From contig JANTQA010000057.1 in assembly GCA_027625915.1 (NCBI GenBank), forward strand, positions 11,408,001-11,472,000: a DNA stretch of 64,000 nucleotides. The letters run 5' to 3'. Positions within the stretch are counted from its first letter, which is position 1. Each line of letters opens with the position of its first letter. The notes beneath the pieces were generated by a model that was not told where the DNA came from, did no database searches, and was given only the letters and a program-made list of their open reading frames with translations. The DNA is from Anaeramoeba flamelloides (Eukaryota > Metamonada > Anaeramoebidae). Shown piece by piece: positions 22,581 through 35,107 of this stretch. The position numbers were made by a program, and so were the translations under genes.

Positions 22581-25500
22581 AGATTAGCAATATTCTATTT
22601 CGTTTTTATAGATAATATGTTTTATAGCACTCAAATATATTAAAAATAAACCAAAAACCAAAATTTGAAAATCTAAATAATGTATAAAATATTTTTGAAT
22701 TTATTTTTTTGTAGATAATTATTAAAAAGAAAAAAAAAAATTTGATTTGTGATAAAAAGCTACATATAGAGTTTGTTGGTAATTTTTTTTTTTTTTTTTT
22801 GTATCCAAAGCTGATTTTATAATTAGATGTTTTTTCTCGGTCATTGATTTTGAATTAAATTCAACTAATGTTAAAATTTTGAATTAACTTTTGGGTTAAT
22901 TTTTTTTTTTACTTTTTTTTGTTTTTAATTATCTTTTTGTTTTTCATTACAAAATAATGTATTTTTTTTGGAAATAGAATTTTGTTTTAACGCTCTGAGT
23001 TTATTAATGAACCCATTCCGTGTCACATATATTTAGTCTTCTTTTTTACTTACAAAAAATAGCAAGTGAAAAGAAAAGAAAAAAATAAATTACTAATTAA
23101 CAAAATTAAAAGAAAATATATTATCCTTTTGAATCAAAAGAGCTAGGATCACAAAACAATGGAACCCTAAGATTCTAAAATCGAAATAACGATGTATTTT
23201 TTTATAAAATTTTGAAAGATTTCAGTATCGCTAGAAAAATCTAGTCTACCAATCCAATAAACTATTTAACAAGCCATTAAAATTACTTTGAAGAATGAAA
23301 TATTGATTTTAAAAAGAAATTTGGCCAATTCAAAAATTAAATAACAAGATTTCAGAAACTATTATTTTTTTTATATTTTTTGACCCGAATCTTTCAATGA
23401 CCATGAAAAAGTTGAATTGTTGGGGGGTGTGGGGTAGAGGTTTTGATATACCTTTTATTGTCATGATATTAGTAATAAATTCCTGATAATAATAAAAAAT
23501 CATAAATAGAGTATTATATCATAAAAAATCATTAAAATTATAATTAGTCCTACTTTGCCGTGAAAAATAATCCTAAAAGTGCAATAAAGAATAATATTTT
23601 TAAGAAATAACCTTATAAATAAACTTTTGACTTTCAACAAACCTTGATATTTTTAGTGACGATTTTCCCTTTTAAGAGTGTTGTAAAGTGTATTAAGCAT
23701 TTTAAATTGTCAAAAAGTAATTAAAAATTATTTTAAAGGTAGCAATATTTAAAAAATCTATTGTTGTGTTTTGTAGTGGAAAAAAATGTGTTTTTCTTTT
23801 CTTATTTTTTCCAAAACTCAAAAATCATGCAAATTTTCTGATAAAAGAAATAATAACCCATTTTCAATAATGTAAATGAATATAATATAGATTTAATTTT
23901 TCAAAATGGGGCTATCATCTTCAAAACTTTTATAACCATAAAAAAGAACGAAAATAGATTTTTTCTTTTTATTGTTAATCAATAAAATAAACTCTATCCC
24001 TAGTTCTCTTTTCTGCTCAATAAAAGGATAAAAGATGAAGAATAATAATAATAAGAAAAAAACAATTGTACGAAAAATCTTAATAATTGGTGATACCGTG
24101 GCAGGGCTATTTTGAAAGCTTTCGACAAGTTAAATAATTTTCTTTAAACTTACCTAGAATAGATAAAATTATTTAACCCAAGAACACACTCTTTCAAGTA
24201 TGTGTGAAGGGTTGGTTGTTTTGGAAACTTTTTATTCGATGTAATTTATAACATACCTAATAGACTAAGAAACTATTTATTTGCCTTTTGTCACTCATCT
24301 TGTTGGTTTAAATAAAAGGATCTATTTGATTTGTCAGACTAATCAAAATAAAACAGAAGGAAAACTCTTGATCTGATTCTTGATTCAGTCAAGTATCTTT
24401 TTGTTGTATTACAAAAGAATAACCGTTTTTTCATCTAAACTGTTTTTTTTTTTTCGATCAAACCAAGAAAATTTTCATAGTAAAAATAAGTTTGAATTCA
24501 CCCTAAAACCCAATAATTTTTATTTTGTGCTTTAATTTTTAATGACGATATTTTGTTAATTGATGTGTTTTTAAAGAATATCATGATTTTTAGTATTATT
24601 GCAATGTGATTGATTGTTGGTATATCATCCAATATAATGATTTGTAAAATATTATCGTAATTTTTGCAGCTTTATTGTTATTAAATTAAAGATATCATCA
24701 AATCCTCTATTTAATTTCAAAATTCATCTTAATAATCATAAAAAAAAACTGTAAAATAAAATGTAACAAATTTACAAAATGTATTTTAATTATGAACATT
24801 GGAAATTATTTGAATAGTAGACTATATACAGAAAGTTCCCCATAAAAAAAAGTGTTTTTATATTTTCAAATAACAAAATCGATTTTTAAACTAAAAGAAA
24901 CTTGGGGAACGATTTAAACTGGCACTGGAAGTAACTGTGGATTTTTTGATAAATATTTTAATATTGAAAGTATGGAACCATTAAAGTACATTAATCAAAA
25001 TCAAAAAAGAAAATAAGAATATTTTTCTCAAAATAAGAATAAACAACTTATATAGTCATAATAAAATATAATCTTCTTTGAAAACTCGAATTATGATATT
25101 CTTTAAATCCACAAATTACAGATAATTTCATGGTCAATGTTCTTTTTATTACTCATATTCAAAAAGTGGTTTTTTTTTCTCTCAAAAATTTATTTTGATT
25201 TTTTATATGAATAAGATAAAATACAAATCATCACAACAAATTAAATCAATCATTCGAAAGTATTGGTAAAAAGTAAAAAAAATCTTTCAAAAGTAAACAA
25301 TATAAAACCTAAATTCAATAAGAGTTATTGTGTTTATATTAATTTTTTTGTTCTTTTAAAAAACCCTGAAAGGAAATTGCTTACAATTGAGAGAAGAAAA
25401 AAAAAAAGAAAAAAAAAAAATCAATTTGAAAAAAATTGATTCTAACAAATAATTTCTACTAGACTCTGATTTATTTTTAATAAAAAAATAAAAATGTAAA

Positions 25501-25612
25501 TTTAATGATAGATTGATTTAAACTTATTTGATCTGAAATTAATAATAAAGAAAAATCGTAAGTGGATGAAAATAATCATGTAAATAAAATGAACAAAATG
25601 AATAAAATCAAT
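22581..25612. other. 3-kb gene-free stretch
   Basis: No coding sequence, structured RNA or member of the repeat families described here was recognised. It includes a small G-rich run (TTGGGGGGTGTGGGGTAGAG near 23,419) that is unusual for this composition. The segment may contain diverged elements that I cannot identify by eye. Confidence 0.4.
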
Positions 25613-26845
25613 TTAATCGCTCTCTGATCCAGATGTTTCTTCGGAATCCTCATCAGATTGTTCCTTTTTTTCTTCCTCTTCAGATTTTTCTTCTTTTTCA
25701 GATTTTTCTTCATCTTCATTCTTTTCAGATTTCTCTTTTTCTTCTTCCTCATCAGATTTCTCTTTTTCGTCTTCGTCTTCAGATTTCTTTTTCTTTTTTT
25801 CTTTTTCTTTTTCTTTTTCTTCGTCATCTTCCTTGTCATCGTCATTACTTTCTTCTTCTTCTTCTTCTTCGCTTTCTTCTTCTTCTTCAAATTCAATTAC
25901 AGATGGAAGATCATTTAATTGCTCCAAAGATTCTTCAAATCTTTTTTTTTGGGATTGTGCATAATTAAGCTTTGCTTCAATGAGTTGGGTGTATGCCTCT
26001 TTGATTGTTTTTAATTTAAAATTGGTAAAGTTTTGTAAGGCAACTTGCCCGTCTTTTTTGGCTTGCTTGGATTCCTTTTTCTTGGTGAGGAAAATGGTCT
26101 TTTTTGTTTTGATATTTTTTTCGAGCTCTTCTCTTTTGACTTGGAAGTTTGGCTTTTTGGACATTGTTTCATATTTCTTCTTGGCATTATTTAATTGCTT
26201 TTCTGCATTTCTGAATTCCTTTTCTTTCTTTACTTGGGTTTTGTTTGCTGTCTCAACTTTTTTATATGCAACAAGAATTGTTTTCATTGATTTACAAAAT
26301 TCAATATATTGTGTGCTGACAAGTTTTGAATTTTCGATTGACGCTTCGCTTTTCTCAGTTAAAAATGCCAAAATTTCCTTGATAACTTCAGTTCCTTCTT
26401 CGGCTTCTGCCCAGAGTTTGAGGGTCTTGGTGAGATTTGTAAGCTTTTTTGAGACATTGTTTCGTGACTTGTTGAAATTCTCTGTTTCTCCCTTTCAAAC
26501 GAAGGATCAAAAATATATTAAAAAAATTATTTGTGATTAAAAGCAACATCAATCAAAAGAAAAAAAAAAAAAAAAAAAAGAAGAAAAAAAATTAAAAAAT
26601 AAAAAAAAAAGTCATTATGGTTACATGATTTTTTAGGTTGGGAAAAATGAAAAAGAAATTGTTTAAATAATAATCAAAAAAAAAATGACAGTTAATAAAA
26701 TTGTGTATTTGGATGTAAAAAAAAGGTTTTTTGTTATTTTTCTTTTAATAAAAAAAAAAAGGAAATTTAAATCAAATCTTACAATCACATTATTAGTCTC
26801 TTTAAGAGACTTAAAAGAGTTCATTGTTTTCATAAAAAAAGACAT
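25613..26845 (-). CDS. BAR-like coiled-coil protein with acidic/basic tail
   Basis: Two exons (26,783-26,845 and 25,613-26,491; 291-bp intron, GTAAGA donor) give 313 residues. The N-terminus is MSFFMKTMNSFKSLKE, followed by a helical region up to about residue 225 with heptad-like Lys/Glu/Leu spacing (KSRNNVSKKLTNLTKTLKLW, KNIKTKKTIFLTKKKESKQA, AYTQLIEAKLNYAQ). The length and the final helix resemble a BAR-domain dimer such as the FAM92/CIBAR or sorting-nexin type, which bend membranes. That assignment is inferred from pattern, not from a diagnostic motif. The last ~90 residues are almost entirely Glu, Asp, Lys and Ser, ending SGSESD, and are probably disordered. The exon 1 join depends on an in-frame splice and a good ATG context. 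It could instead be another helical-bundle protein. Confidence 0.7.
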
Positions 26846-29411
26846 TTTGAAGGATAATTATTTTTAAAACAAAAAATAAAAAAATGAAACAAATAGCCAT
26901 CTAATTCTGGTTAGACCATTTTTATTTGGCGACGAACAGCATCAGGCAGTCTTGATCGTTTCGAAAATTTTCTTTGAAAAAAAGTTAAAAATAACTGAAT
27001 ACTTTTTAATTTCTCAAACTTTTTTGATATTTATAACCCGTTTTTATTTTTTTCCCCATGTGATTCAAGTGCTTATTTTTATCAGTAATAAATAAATTTT
27101 ACTCAACAAACGACGGCTTTTATCAACTTTCAAGTCAGAAATTAAGCTTTTTTAAAACAAATTCATTTTATATGGTTTAAATTTGATAAACTAAGTGAAA
27201 AAATTTTCATCTTTCATATTTTTTTTTTGTATCTAAGAGAGTTTAAAGAGATAGAGAGTTAAAAAAGATATTGGCCATTTTTTTTGTTTTTTTTTTGATA
27301 TTTTGGAAAACTCATAATCGCCATTGAAAGGGTATTCCAGAATTAGAACAAAAGACAAAGAGTTGGTTTGTTTTTTTCTATCTATTTGAGTTTCTACTAC
27401 GTGAAGCCGAAAATTAAAATATGTTGTTATTGAGTCAAAATCACATTGGTGCACGAGAGTTCAAATGTCTCGTAAAATTTGATGAGTCAAATCTTACTAT
27501 TTGTTTATCCTCATCAATTAAAATAGATACTTGTATAAAAAAAAATACCCAACCTTTTTTAGAATAAACAATACATTTTGAGAATAAACTTAGAATGAAT
27601 CATCATTATTCAGACTTCAAAGTTGCAAACTATCTTTCTTAAATCTGTCTCAGAGTCTAGGCTGCTGAAAAATTATGATTGTTTTAAAAAAATTAGTTTA
27701 GATCCATTGGATTATTTTAACAGATTCTTTCCAAGTCTTATGAAGATACTGAATTATTGTTTTAGTTTTGAAGAAAAGTTACAAAAATAAACAATCTTCG
27801 GGGTTTTATGAAAATAATTAAAAGGCAAATCTTGAAATTCAAATATCAAAAAAATAGTTACTTTTGGAAGGTCTAAAACTGAATTATTTAATACTGGAAT
27901 CCCATCATTAGGAGTAAATATCGTAATATTCGGAAAAGTAATAAAAAAAAATTCCCAAATGTGAAAATTTTTAATCATGATCCCCCGTAAATTATCCCAA
28001 TAATTTATTGTATAATATTATTTATAATAGATTTTTTCCAGGATATTCAAACATTATATAGTAGGGGAAAAAAAATGGTCCTTGAAAAAATCACAGACAA
28101 GATTTTTAATTGCGAATCTTATGGAAATTGCTGGGTATTTTTTTCCATTTTCAATCAAATCATTTTTATAAAACTAAACAAATATCTTTATGAAACAAAT
28201 AGTAAACCTACATAAAGTTTATTAAATTAAGCTTTCTATAGAATACTCAAGTAATTGTTTGATAAATTTAAGTAGATTATATTTTTAAAAAAACAAAAGA
28301 TTGTTATCGAGGATTAATAGAGTTTCGAAAATGATAATTATTATTCTTGTTTTTTGATTGGTTGAATACTGTTTTGAATAAGTGTAATTTCATTAATCAT
28401 CATTCTAGTAAGTGGACGAGTTATAATTTTTAAAAGTTTGATTCCTAAAAAAAAAAAAAAAGGATTTGATTTTAAATAAAAGAAAGTACACTCCAGTTTT
28501 CCTAATATTCACAATGGAAAGACTTGCCAGGTATTTTTTTAACTATTCTATATATTTTTTATTTTTAACTTTTAATTGATAACATTTATCAAGATACTTT
28601 TCAACTCATTAATAAATATATGCTAAAAAAGATTACAGATCAACAAATATCTTGAAGTTAATATAAATATTAGATCTTTTTTTTTTTTTTTTACAACTTG
28701 AAGCTTATAAAATTAAAAAATTAAATACAATGAGTTTTTTATGATGTAAAGGTAACTCCCAGAAAGAGAAAGTAAAACTAGTGCCACTTTATTTTACCAA
28801 CAACCAGTACTAAAAAGATTTCCTTAAAATAGATATATTCTAAAATATATTCTATTATTCAACTCTTTGATTAATTTCAATGATCATGTACACATTTTTG
28901 ATTGTAAAAACAAGAATCTAAAACCAAAAATTTTAATGTATAAAAAATGTTTGTCAAAATCGTGAAATTCAAATTTAAAACTGGTTTATGATTTAGACTT
29001 TTTTTACGATAAAGTAATTAATGATATTTTCCATTTCATAGTTTCATTAACCTTGTTGTCAGTAAAACTTTTTTTCCGTAATGCACCGAGAATTAAAATT
29101 TCAAAAAATGTTAAAATATACTTCTTTATGTAGGCATTTTAAACGAAAGCTTATTTTTTTTTTATTTCAAAATTGATCTTCATTAATCAGGTTTAACAAA
29201 AAAAAAGATTAAGGAGCATGAAAAAAAACTTTAAAAAAAAACTAGAAAAAATTTGGGCACTATTGATTAATTATCAATTAAATCTTTTCTTATTATTTAA
29301 GAAAAAAACGAAATTTATATTAGATCTATTTCTCTATCTATATATATATAAATATATAATTTTTAAATAGGGAGTTGATTTTTGAAAATTTTAAATAATT
29401 TTTTTTTTGTT
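26846..29411. other. gene-free stretch
   Basis: This region is upstream of the BAR-like gene and downstream of the formate/nitrite channel. Open frames near 27,233-27,454 and 27,754-27,978 have no recognisable motif and are AT-biased. No clear repeat was assigned. Confidence 0.45.
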
Positions 29412-30567
29412 TTAATCCGAAGAGCTTTCAATTCCAGAAGTTTCAGAATCGTTAATATTATTTTCGTTTTGGGAAGTTTCTGATTTCACAACTGAAGTTA
29501 CTTTTCTTGTTCTAAAAACACGAGTAACATTTGAAGGAACTTCAAGTTCGTCATCTTCGTCATTCATCATTTCGTATAATTCCTTTTCTTGTTCATTTTT
29601 GTCTTCTTTTGTGACGGAATCCTTTGGGTAATAAAGATAATAATAAATTGATGCAACACATACAGATCCGCCAATAATGTTACCAAGGGTGACGGGTAAC
29701 AAATTACGCCATAAGAATTTGAAGACGGTGACACCAGGTGCCTTATATAGCAATCCTACAAAAATGAAATACATCGAAGCAGTGGCGTGTTCCAAATTAA
29801 GTGCACCAAAGGCGAGAATTGGGAAGAAGATCCCCATTATTTTGGAAAAAATGTCTTGTGCTGATGTCGCCAGCCAATACGCTAGCCCAACCAAATAGGC
29901 ACCAGATATTCCTTTTAAAAATAAGACAAACCAGCCTTGACTTACTTTCGATAACGCAAATTCCTTAACCCATTCGTTGAAAGGATCCTTATTTAAAAGA
30001 TCGGACTCATAGGTTAAAATCCATGCAGAAATAAATGCTCCTAAGAAATTCATAAGGAACGTTGTGAGCCAATTAGACATGATGTTTCGGAATTTGATAT
30101 GCTTGGCATAAAAGGATGGGAACATATAAACAAGCCCATCAGTAAAAATTTCTCCTCCACAAATAAATGAAAAAACAAAACCAACTTTTGTTTGAACCAA
30201 CAGGATATAGATGATTTTTAAACAACAAGAAGAAAAAAAAAAAAAATAACAAGTAAAAGAGAAATTAATAAAGAAAAAAAAAATTTGTTTTTTATTGTTT
30301 TTTTTTTTTTATTTCCAATAGGATCTTACCAGAAAATAAAGCACCAAAAATCATATTAGCAACACCAATATTTGATTCCCTAATCCCTTTCGCACCACCA
30401 ACAGTAATTGATACCTGTATTCCTGAGAATCCAATATAAATACCACCCAAGATCCCAAGTAACGCATGCTTTGCAAACTTTTGTCTTGCTTTTGCTGTTC
30501 CAAATTCAATAATTTTAAACAAAGTTTCTTTTCCTGTTAAATACCCTTTCCATTCCTTGTTTGTCAT
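29412..30567 (-). CDS. Formate/nitrite transporter (FNT family)
   Basis: Pentameric channel family (FocA/NirC type) that moves formate, nitrite or other small monocarboxylates across a membrane. Two exons (30,330-30,567 and 29,412-30,184) use a GTAAGA donor and an ACAAAAG acceptor inside the second transmembrane segment and give 336 residues. Diagnostic blocks are present: HALLGILGGIYIGFSG in helix 1, SFICGGEIFTDGL after helix 2, NLEHATASMYFIFVG with the conserved pore histidine, and NLLPVTLGNIIGGSVCVASI in the last helix. Six membrane helices are expected. The tail after about residue 275 is hydrophilic and rich in Glu, Ser and Asn. I chose the start MTNKEWKGYL for its AAAATG context; an upstream in-frame ATG at 30,627 would add 20 residues. 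In anaerobic protists such a channel would fit formate or lactate export, but the substrate cannot be read from sequence. Confidence 0.92.
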
Positions 30568-32025
30568 TTTGTATTTAATTAAGAGTTTTTGAAAAAAAAG
30601 AGAAAAATGTTTTACTTTGCCAAACATGAAATTCAAACTTTTTAGAAATTCTATGAAATTATTATGAGGTTATGAAGTCTAGGAATTAATTGTGTACATT
30701 TAGGGTTTCCCAAAATATTGTTCTATGTGTATTGTTGCTTTTTTTTGAGAGGTAAATTATTGAATTTTTAAATAAATTCATGTCAGAGTATCGAAATAAA
30801 TCAGAATGTGAAAATTAAAAAAAAAAAACAAAATGTTTGAATGGTGTGTGTTTGAATTTTGTGATTATTTGTCTTGTTTTCGAATAAATAAAAAAATATT
30901 GTTGTAAAATTTGTATTTGATATTTTTTTTTATTACTGGTCTTTTAATTCTAAAAGGTAAAAAATTTCTACTTCCTTTTTCAAACAAACCCACAAATTAA
31001 GACCAATTTATTGGTAACTCTGTTTATAAAAGAAAAATATTGAAAAGGTAGAGAGAATATTTTCCGATTTTGAATTAAAAGTCCAGTAAACAAAACTACT
31101 AATCCTCTTATTTATCTAATATGAAATAAAAAGAAAAATAAATCATAACGAGGTTTATTTTTGATGCTATTACATTGACAATTAATCCACAAAATTTTTT
31201 TTGTTAACTCTTGTTAAAAATCTTTTAAAATTATAATTGTAAGGATCTTTATTTTATTACTCGTTTTTCTATTATCTAATTTTAGTTTCGTTTTTATTTT
31301 TCGTTTGTTCAAAAGTGTACCAACATAAATGAGAAAAAAATTATATGCAAACCAACAGAGATTACCTATATCAATTTATTACTTTATTTTGTCTTGGTAA
31401 AAAAAAAGAAGGAAGAAAATAAAGTGTAATTTTTTTCTCCTTATATACTGATCTTCGTCTTTATTTTTTTTAAATTTCTAAATATTCTCAGATAAAAAGA
31501 GTACTTTATCAGTACTAGTATGTATACAAAAAACATTTAACGACACTTCTTCAATTTATTATAGATGGAGTTTGAAAAAAGTGACAGATTCTTCTAAAAA
31601 CTTTGAGTTTCTCTGTGAAATAATGAATAAAAAATATTTTCAAATTTATCTTCAACGTTTAACCCTGTAAAGTCTTGACAAATCACTCAAAATTTTCATC
31701 TTAAATTATTTTTGGGAAGAAAGTAAATTTTTTCAACTCATAATTATAAAAATATCTTGGAATTGGAAATATCATATTTTTATATATTTTTGTTGTGTAA
31801 TATAAGAGATTTGTTTGGAATACCACTTATATACTTTATTTCCTATACTCATATTTAGAATTTTTTTAAAAAGTTCAAACATATATTTATTGTCCATCTG
31901 AACTAATAATAATATAGAATTTTTTTTATTCATAATATTAAAAAAGTTATTATCTTTTAAAATAATTCAAAATTATTTTTTTTTTTTAATACAGAAAACT
32001 AGATTTGTTGATTATTTTCATAGAG
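30568..32025. other. gene-free stretch with a family C remnant
   Basis: A family C-like segment near 30,960-31,075 (CTACTTCCTTTTTCAAACAA, ACCCACAAATTAAGACC) is the only recognised repeat. No gene was seen. Confidence 0.45.
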
Positions 32026-32029
32026 TGGG

Positions 32030-32455
32030 TAGTCGTTAGCTTTTCCAGAATTCAAAAGAATTGCATAAAATCTTAGATTGTACTCTATTCTTTTAAATTC
32101 TGGAAAACATAGGTACGATCACAGAGTAAATGATCCAAATCTTCAATTATATTACAATTGTTTGTTTTTTTTTGCATAATTTGCAAAATTTTGATTCATC
32201 TTTGTTCATAACTTAAGTTTTTCTGTTTAGATAATTTGTAAAATTTCTGAGTTTTAAAATCGAAGTTGAGTCATTCCATTTTTATTAAATTTTGTCCTTA
32301 GGTTTTCTTTAATTCAAAAGAATAGAATAAAATCTATATGATTTTTCTCAAATTAAAAAAAAGCTAACAGCGTTTACCCAAAATATAACAGAATATGGTA
32401 AAATCAAAGATTTTCCCCAATTCCTTTGAATTCTGTAAAACCTTACGAAATTTAC
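32030..32455. repeat. Three alpha-type palindromic units
   Basis: The first unit (about 32,032-32,112) is in reverse orientation: it opens CGTTAGCTTTTCC and closes GGAAAACATAGG. The second (about 32,298-32,365) runs TTAGGTTTTC to AAAAAAGCTAACAGCG. The third (about 32,366-32,455) ends GTAAAACCTTACG. All share the alpha core (AATTCAAAAGAATTG/AATAG...). The spacing shows separate insertions rather than one tandem array. Confidence 0.6.
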
Positions 32456-33504
32456 AACTGGTAATATTTTCTAGTTGTTTGATTCGATATTTATCAAGTT
32501 TAATTTCTAGTTCTTGTAATTTATTTGATTACAAGTTTATATTTTCTGTTCTCTGAAATTAAGTTTATTAAATAGTTCATTAGAATTCAAAAAATTTTAA
32601 ATTCCGAATTAGTTTAAATCTTCTTTGGTATATAGTTATTCTTGCTGAGTTGATTTTAATTTCTGTTTTAGAAATAAGTCTCTGAGAATGTAGATTTATT
32701 AATAAAATTTTTGCTCTTTTTTTTATTTATCCATACATCAATTAAATTGAAATATTTTTGTTTCAGATCAAATTTTTCTAATCCAAAAAGTTATCATTAA
32801 AAAAAAAACACAAAAATTCTTTATAGTGTTAATCAAAATTCTGCAATTTACTGTTTTTGCCCAAAAGTTTTTTTGAAAGATCTAATATTTAAAAAACCTA
32901 AGGTTCACAATCTCTGAAATTTTTTTAAAAAATATCTTATATAGGATGTGGCGAAAAATAATTATAATTTCTAATAATTCGAAGATCGGTTACTAAAGAA
33001 CCAAAATAACAAGTCCCTTCACCTAATAGTAGGTATTTTTTTTTTTTTTTTTTTCAAATTTCAGAAATTGTAAATCATAAAGTAACGAAGAATAACTAAT
33101 AATAAAAAATTGAAAATAAAATATACTTTGAATAATTAAAAAAATAATATAAATTTTGCCACTTTGTACCCCGCGTAGTGATCCTATCAAATTGTTTTTC
33201 TATTCCAAGAAAATTATAAGGAATATATATATATATATAATTTTGTACTCTAGTGACCACTTAAAGAGCTAATGTCTTGTTTTTTTTTTTTTTTTTTTTT
33301 TTATTTTACAAGAATTATATGAAATTAAAGATTTTACCTTATACTTTAAATTTATCATAAACTTACCAGTCGAATGCAAATTACGAATCATGGATTATGG
33401 AATATTTATTTATTATTGATAATATTTCAAACGATTCTTGCCTTTAGGTAAATTCAGTTGACGTTTCATCAGAGGCCGTATTGTAACCTCAATTACGGTC
33501 GAGT

Positions 33505-33950
33505 ACCTAACTTTGCCAGAATTTAAAAGAATAGAGCAAAATCAAAGATTTAACTACACATATTAAGAAAACTCAAGAAAAGCTAAAGGCGGTTTTCCTG
33601 AATTCAAAAGAATTGAGAAAAATCTATGATTTTACTCTATTCTTTTAAATTCTGGAAAACCCAACGAAAGTGTCCTTAGAGCGCCGTGGAGTACCTAGGT
33701 TTTCTTGAGGTTTTCTGTTTTATTTTTTAAGTGTTCTAGGTTTTTTTGAAGTTAACTATTTTATTTGTGAAGTGTTCTATTGTTTTTCAAAATAAATAGA
33801 AAACTCAAAAAAACCTAAAGAAAATCTATCGATTTTACCAATAAACAGAAAACTCAAGAAAAGCTAACCGTGTTTTTTTTTTACCTATAGGAATAAACCC
33901 AAAATTTCTGAAATTTTCTTTTTATTACTTGAAAATTAAAAAAAACCAAA
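33505..33950. repeat. Array of palindromic units (alpha, gamma, beta)
   Basis: The order is a decayed alpha unit, a good alpha unit (GGTTTTCCTGAATTC...GGAAAACCCAACG), a linker with AGTGTCC, AGAGCGCCGTGGAGTACC, then a nested gamma unit (TTCTTGAGGTTTTCTG... with inverted AATAAACAGAAAACTCAAG) and a beta unit ending AAAACCAAACG. The right flank AAAATCAAAAAAAAAA continues into segment F, copy 3. Confidence 0.65.
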
Positions 33951-34545
33951 CGAAAATCAAAAAAAAAAATATTCTATTTTAATTTATATCAATAATTAAT
34001 TCTTTAATAGTCAAAATATTTGATTATTGATTTAAAACCAATTTCGTAAATTTAAAATGTTTTTAAAATATATGTTTAGGGCCTCTTAACTAGTAGAAAA
34101 AAAACTTTAAAATAATTTACTATTAAATTTAAAAAAAATCTTTAAAGAACCTCGAAAATTGGATTTACAAACTTAAATTGTAAAATATCTTTCAAAAATA
34201 ATTTTTAATTAAAGATTTTTTACTGTTAATTGTAAAATAAAAAGATCAAAATTTTCATTCAGCTTTCCAAAATAATCACATCCCAAGAATTAAAAAAAAC
34301 ATCAAAGTCCGCCATTATATCTCAGAAAATTAATCATTTAAGCTGATATACTGGAATTAAAAAATTGAAAGAGTAACATGATTTATATAACCCTTTTTTG
34401 GAAAGCTAAATGAAAATTTTGTTCCATTTATTTTGCAACAAATAGTATTATCCAATAGTGTTTATTACAAGCAGTGTTATTAAAAAGCAAAAAATTAGCA
34501 AATGTTTAATTCTTTTTTTGTAAAAAATTTTTTAATGATCATGAA
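33951..34545 (+). repeat. Segment F, copy 3 (right part)
   Basis: This block is collinear with the right halves of the blocks at 7.2-8.0 and 15.5-16.3 kb (ATTATTAAATTTAAAAAAA, CCAATAGTGTTTATTA). It carries a family E MITE at 34,221-34,447 that the other two copies lack. Confidence 0.55.
34221..34447. mobile_element. Family E MITE, copy with known empty sites
   Basis: The ends TACTGTTAATTGTAAAATAA and TTATTTTGCAACAAATAGTA are inverted partners, with subterminal TCATTCAGCTTTCCAAAA repeated inverted. Comparison with the unoccupied homologous sites near 7,900 and 16,215 shows insertion at TA with TA on both sides, as for Tc1/mariner-type elements. There is no coding capacity. Confidence 0.7.
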
Positions 34546-34955
34546 TGAAAAAAAATTTTATCTGAATTTTTCATTTTTCATTGAGAAAAAGAAATTCCAA
34601 ACAAACAGATTGAAATTAAAGATCTCTATTTATTAGTTTGGTCTCTATTTGTGATTTTCCATGGGATGAAATAACACTCAGATTTTTTCAACTTATCAAA
34701 GATAGCACTCAGAATTGCTTGAAATGTTTGATAGTTTTTCAAGAATAAAAATTATTTCCTTGACTCTCAAAAACTCTGAAACTATTTCAAAATCAAAATC
34801 CAAAAGTCCAAAAACTGTTTTAATTAAAGAATTAAAAAGTTGAATAAGTTTAAAACTTTTAAATTACAAGTTATAGTGTTTTGATCTATTTACTTATTAC
34901 TAAATTTGAAAATAATGACTCAAAACTTAAAGTGTTGTGAATATAAAAAAGTTAC

Positions 34956-35006
34956 CTCAATTCTCGTTCTCATATTCTTGCCTGCAAAAAAGATAATCTT
35001 ATCCAT
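34956..35006 (-). CDS. Possible orphan 5' exon
   Basis: A short frame, MDKIIFFAGKNMRTRIE, follows an A-rich ATG context and ends exactly at a GTAACT donor-like site. It lies 100 bp upstream of, and divergent from, the PH-like gene at 35.1 kb. An in-frame acceptor at about 34,777 could add 25 residues before a stop. I do not recognise the protein and cannot confirm the rest of the gene; it could be a truncated gene or chance. Confidence 0.2.
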
Positions 35007-35107
35007 TTTTTGCTAAATATTTTTTTTAAATTGTTTTTTGTTAAAATATCTTTTTTCGTTTTCTTTTTGTGTCTCTAACATCCAAAAGCCATCTTCGCCG
35101 TATTTTA

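Noticed and set aside
23410-23440. G-rich run as a possible telomere-like or regulatory motif
   Set aside because: A single short run without periodicity; no support for function.
25576-25968. Several long frames on both strands over the acidic tail of the BAR-like gene
   Set aside because: They are shadows of the repetitive GAA/TCT-rich coding tail, being made only of Lys/Arg or Phe/Leu/Ser runs. The minus-strand frame continuous with the helical domain is the real one.
33215-33300. TA microsatellite and long T run as a possible origin or matrix attachment site
   Set aside because: Such tracts are everywhere in this AT-rich DNA and carry no specific information.
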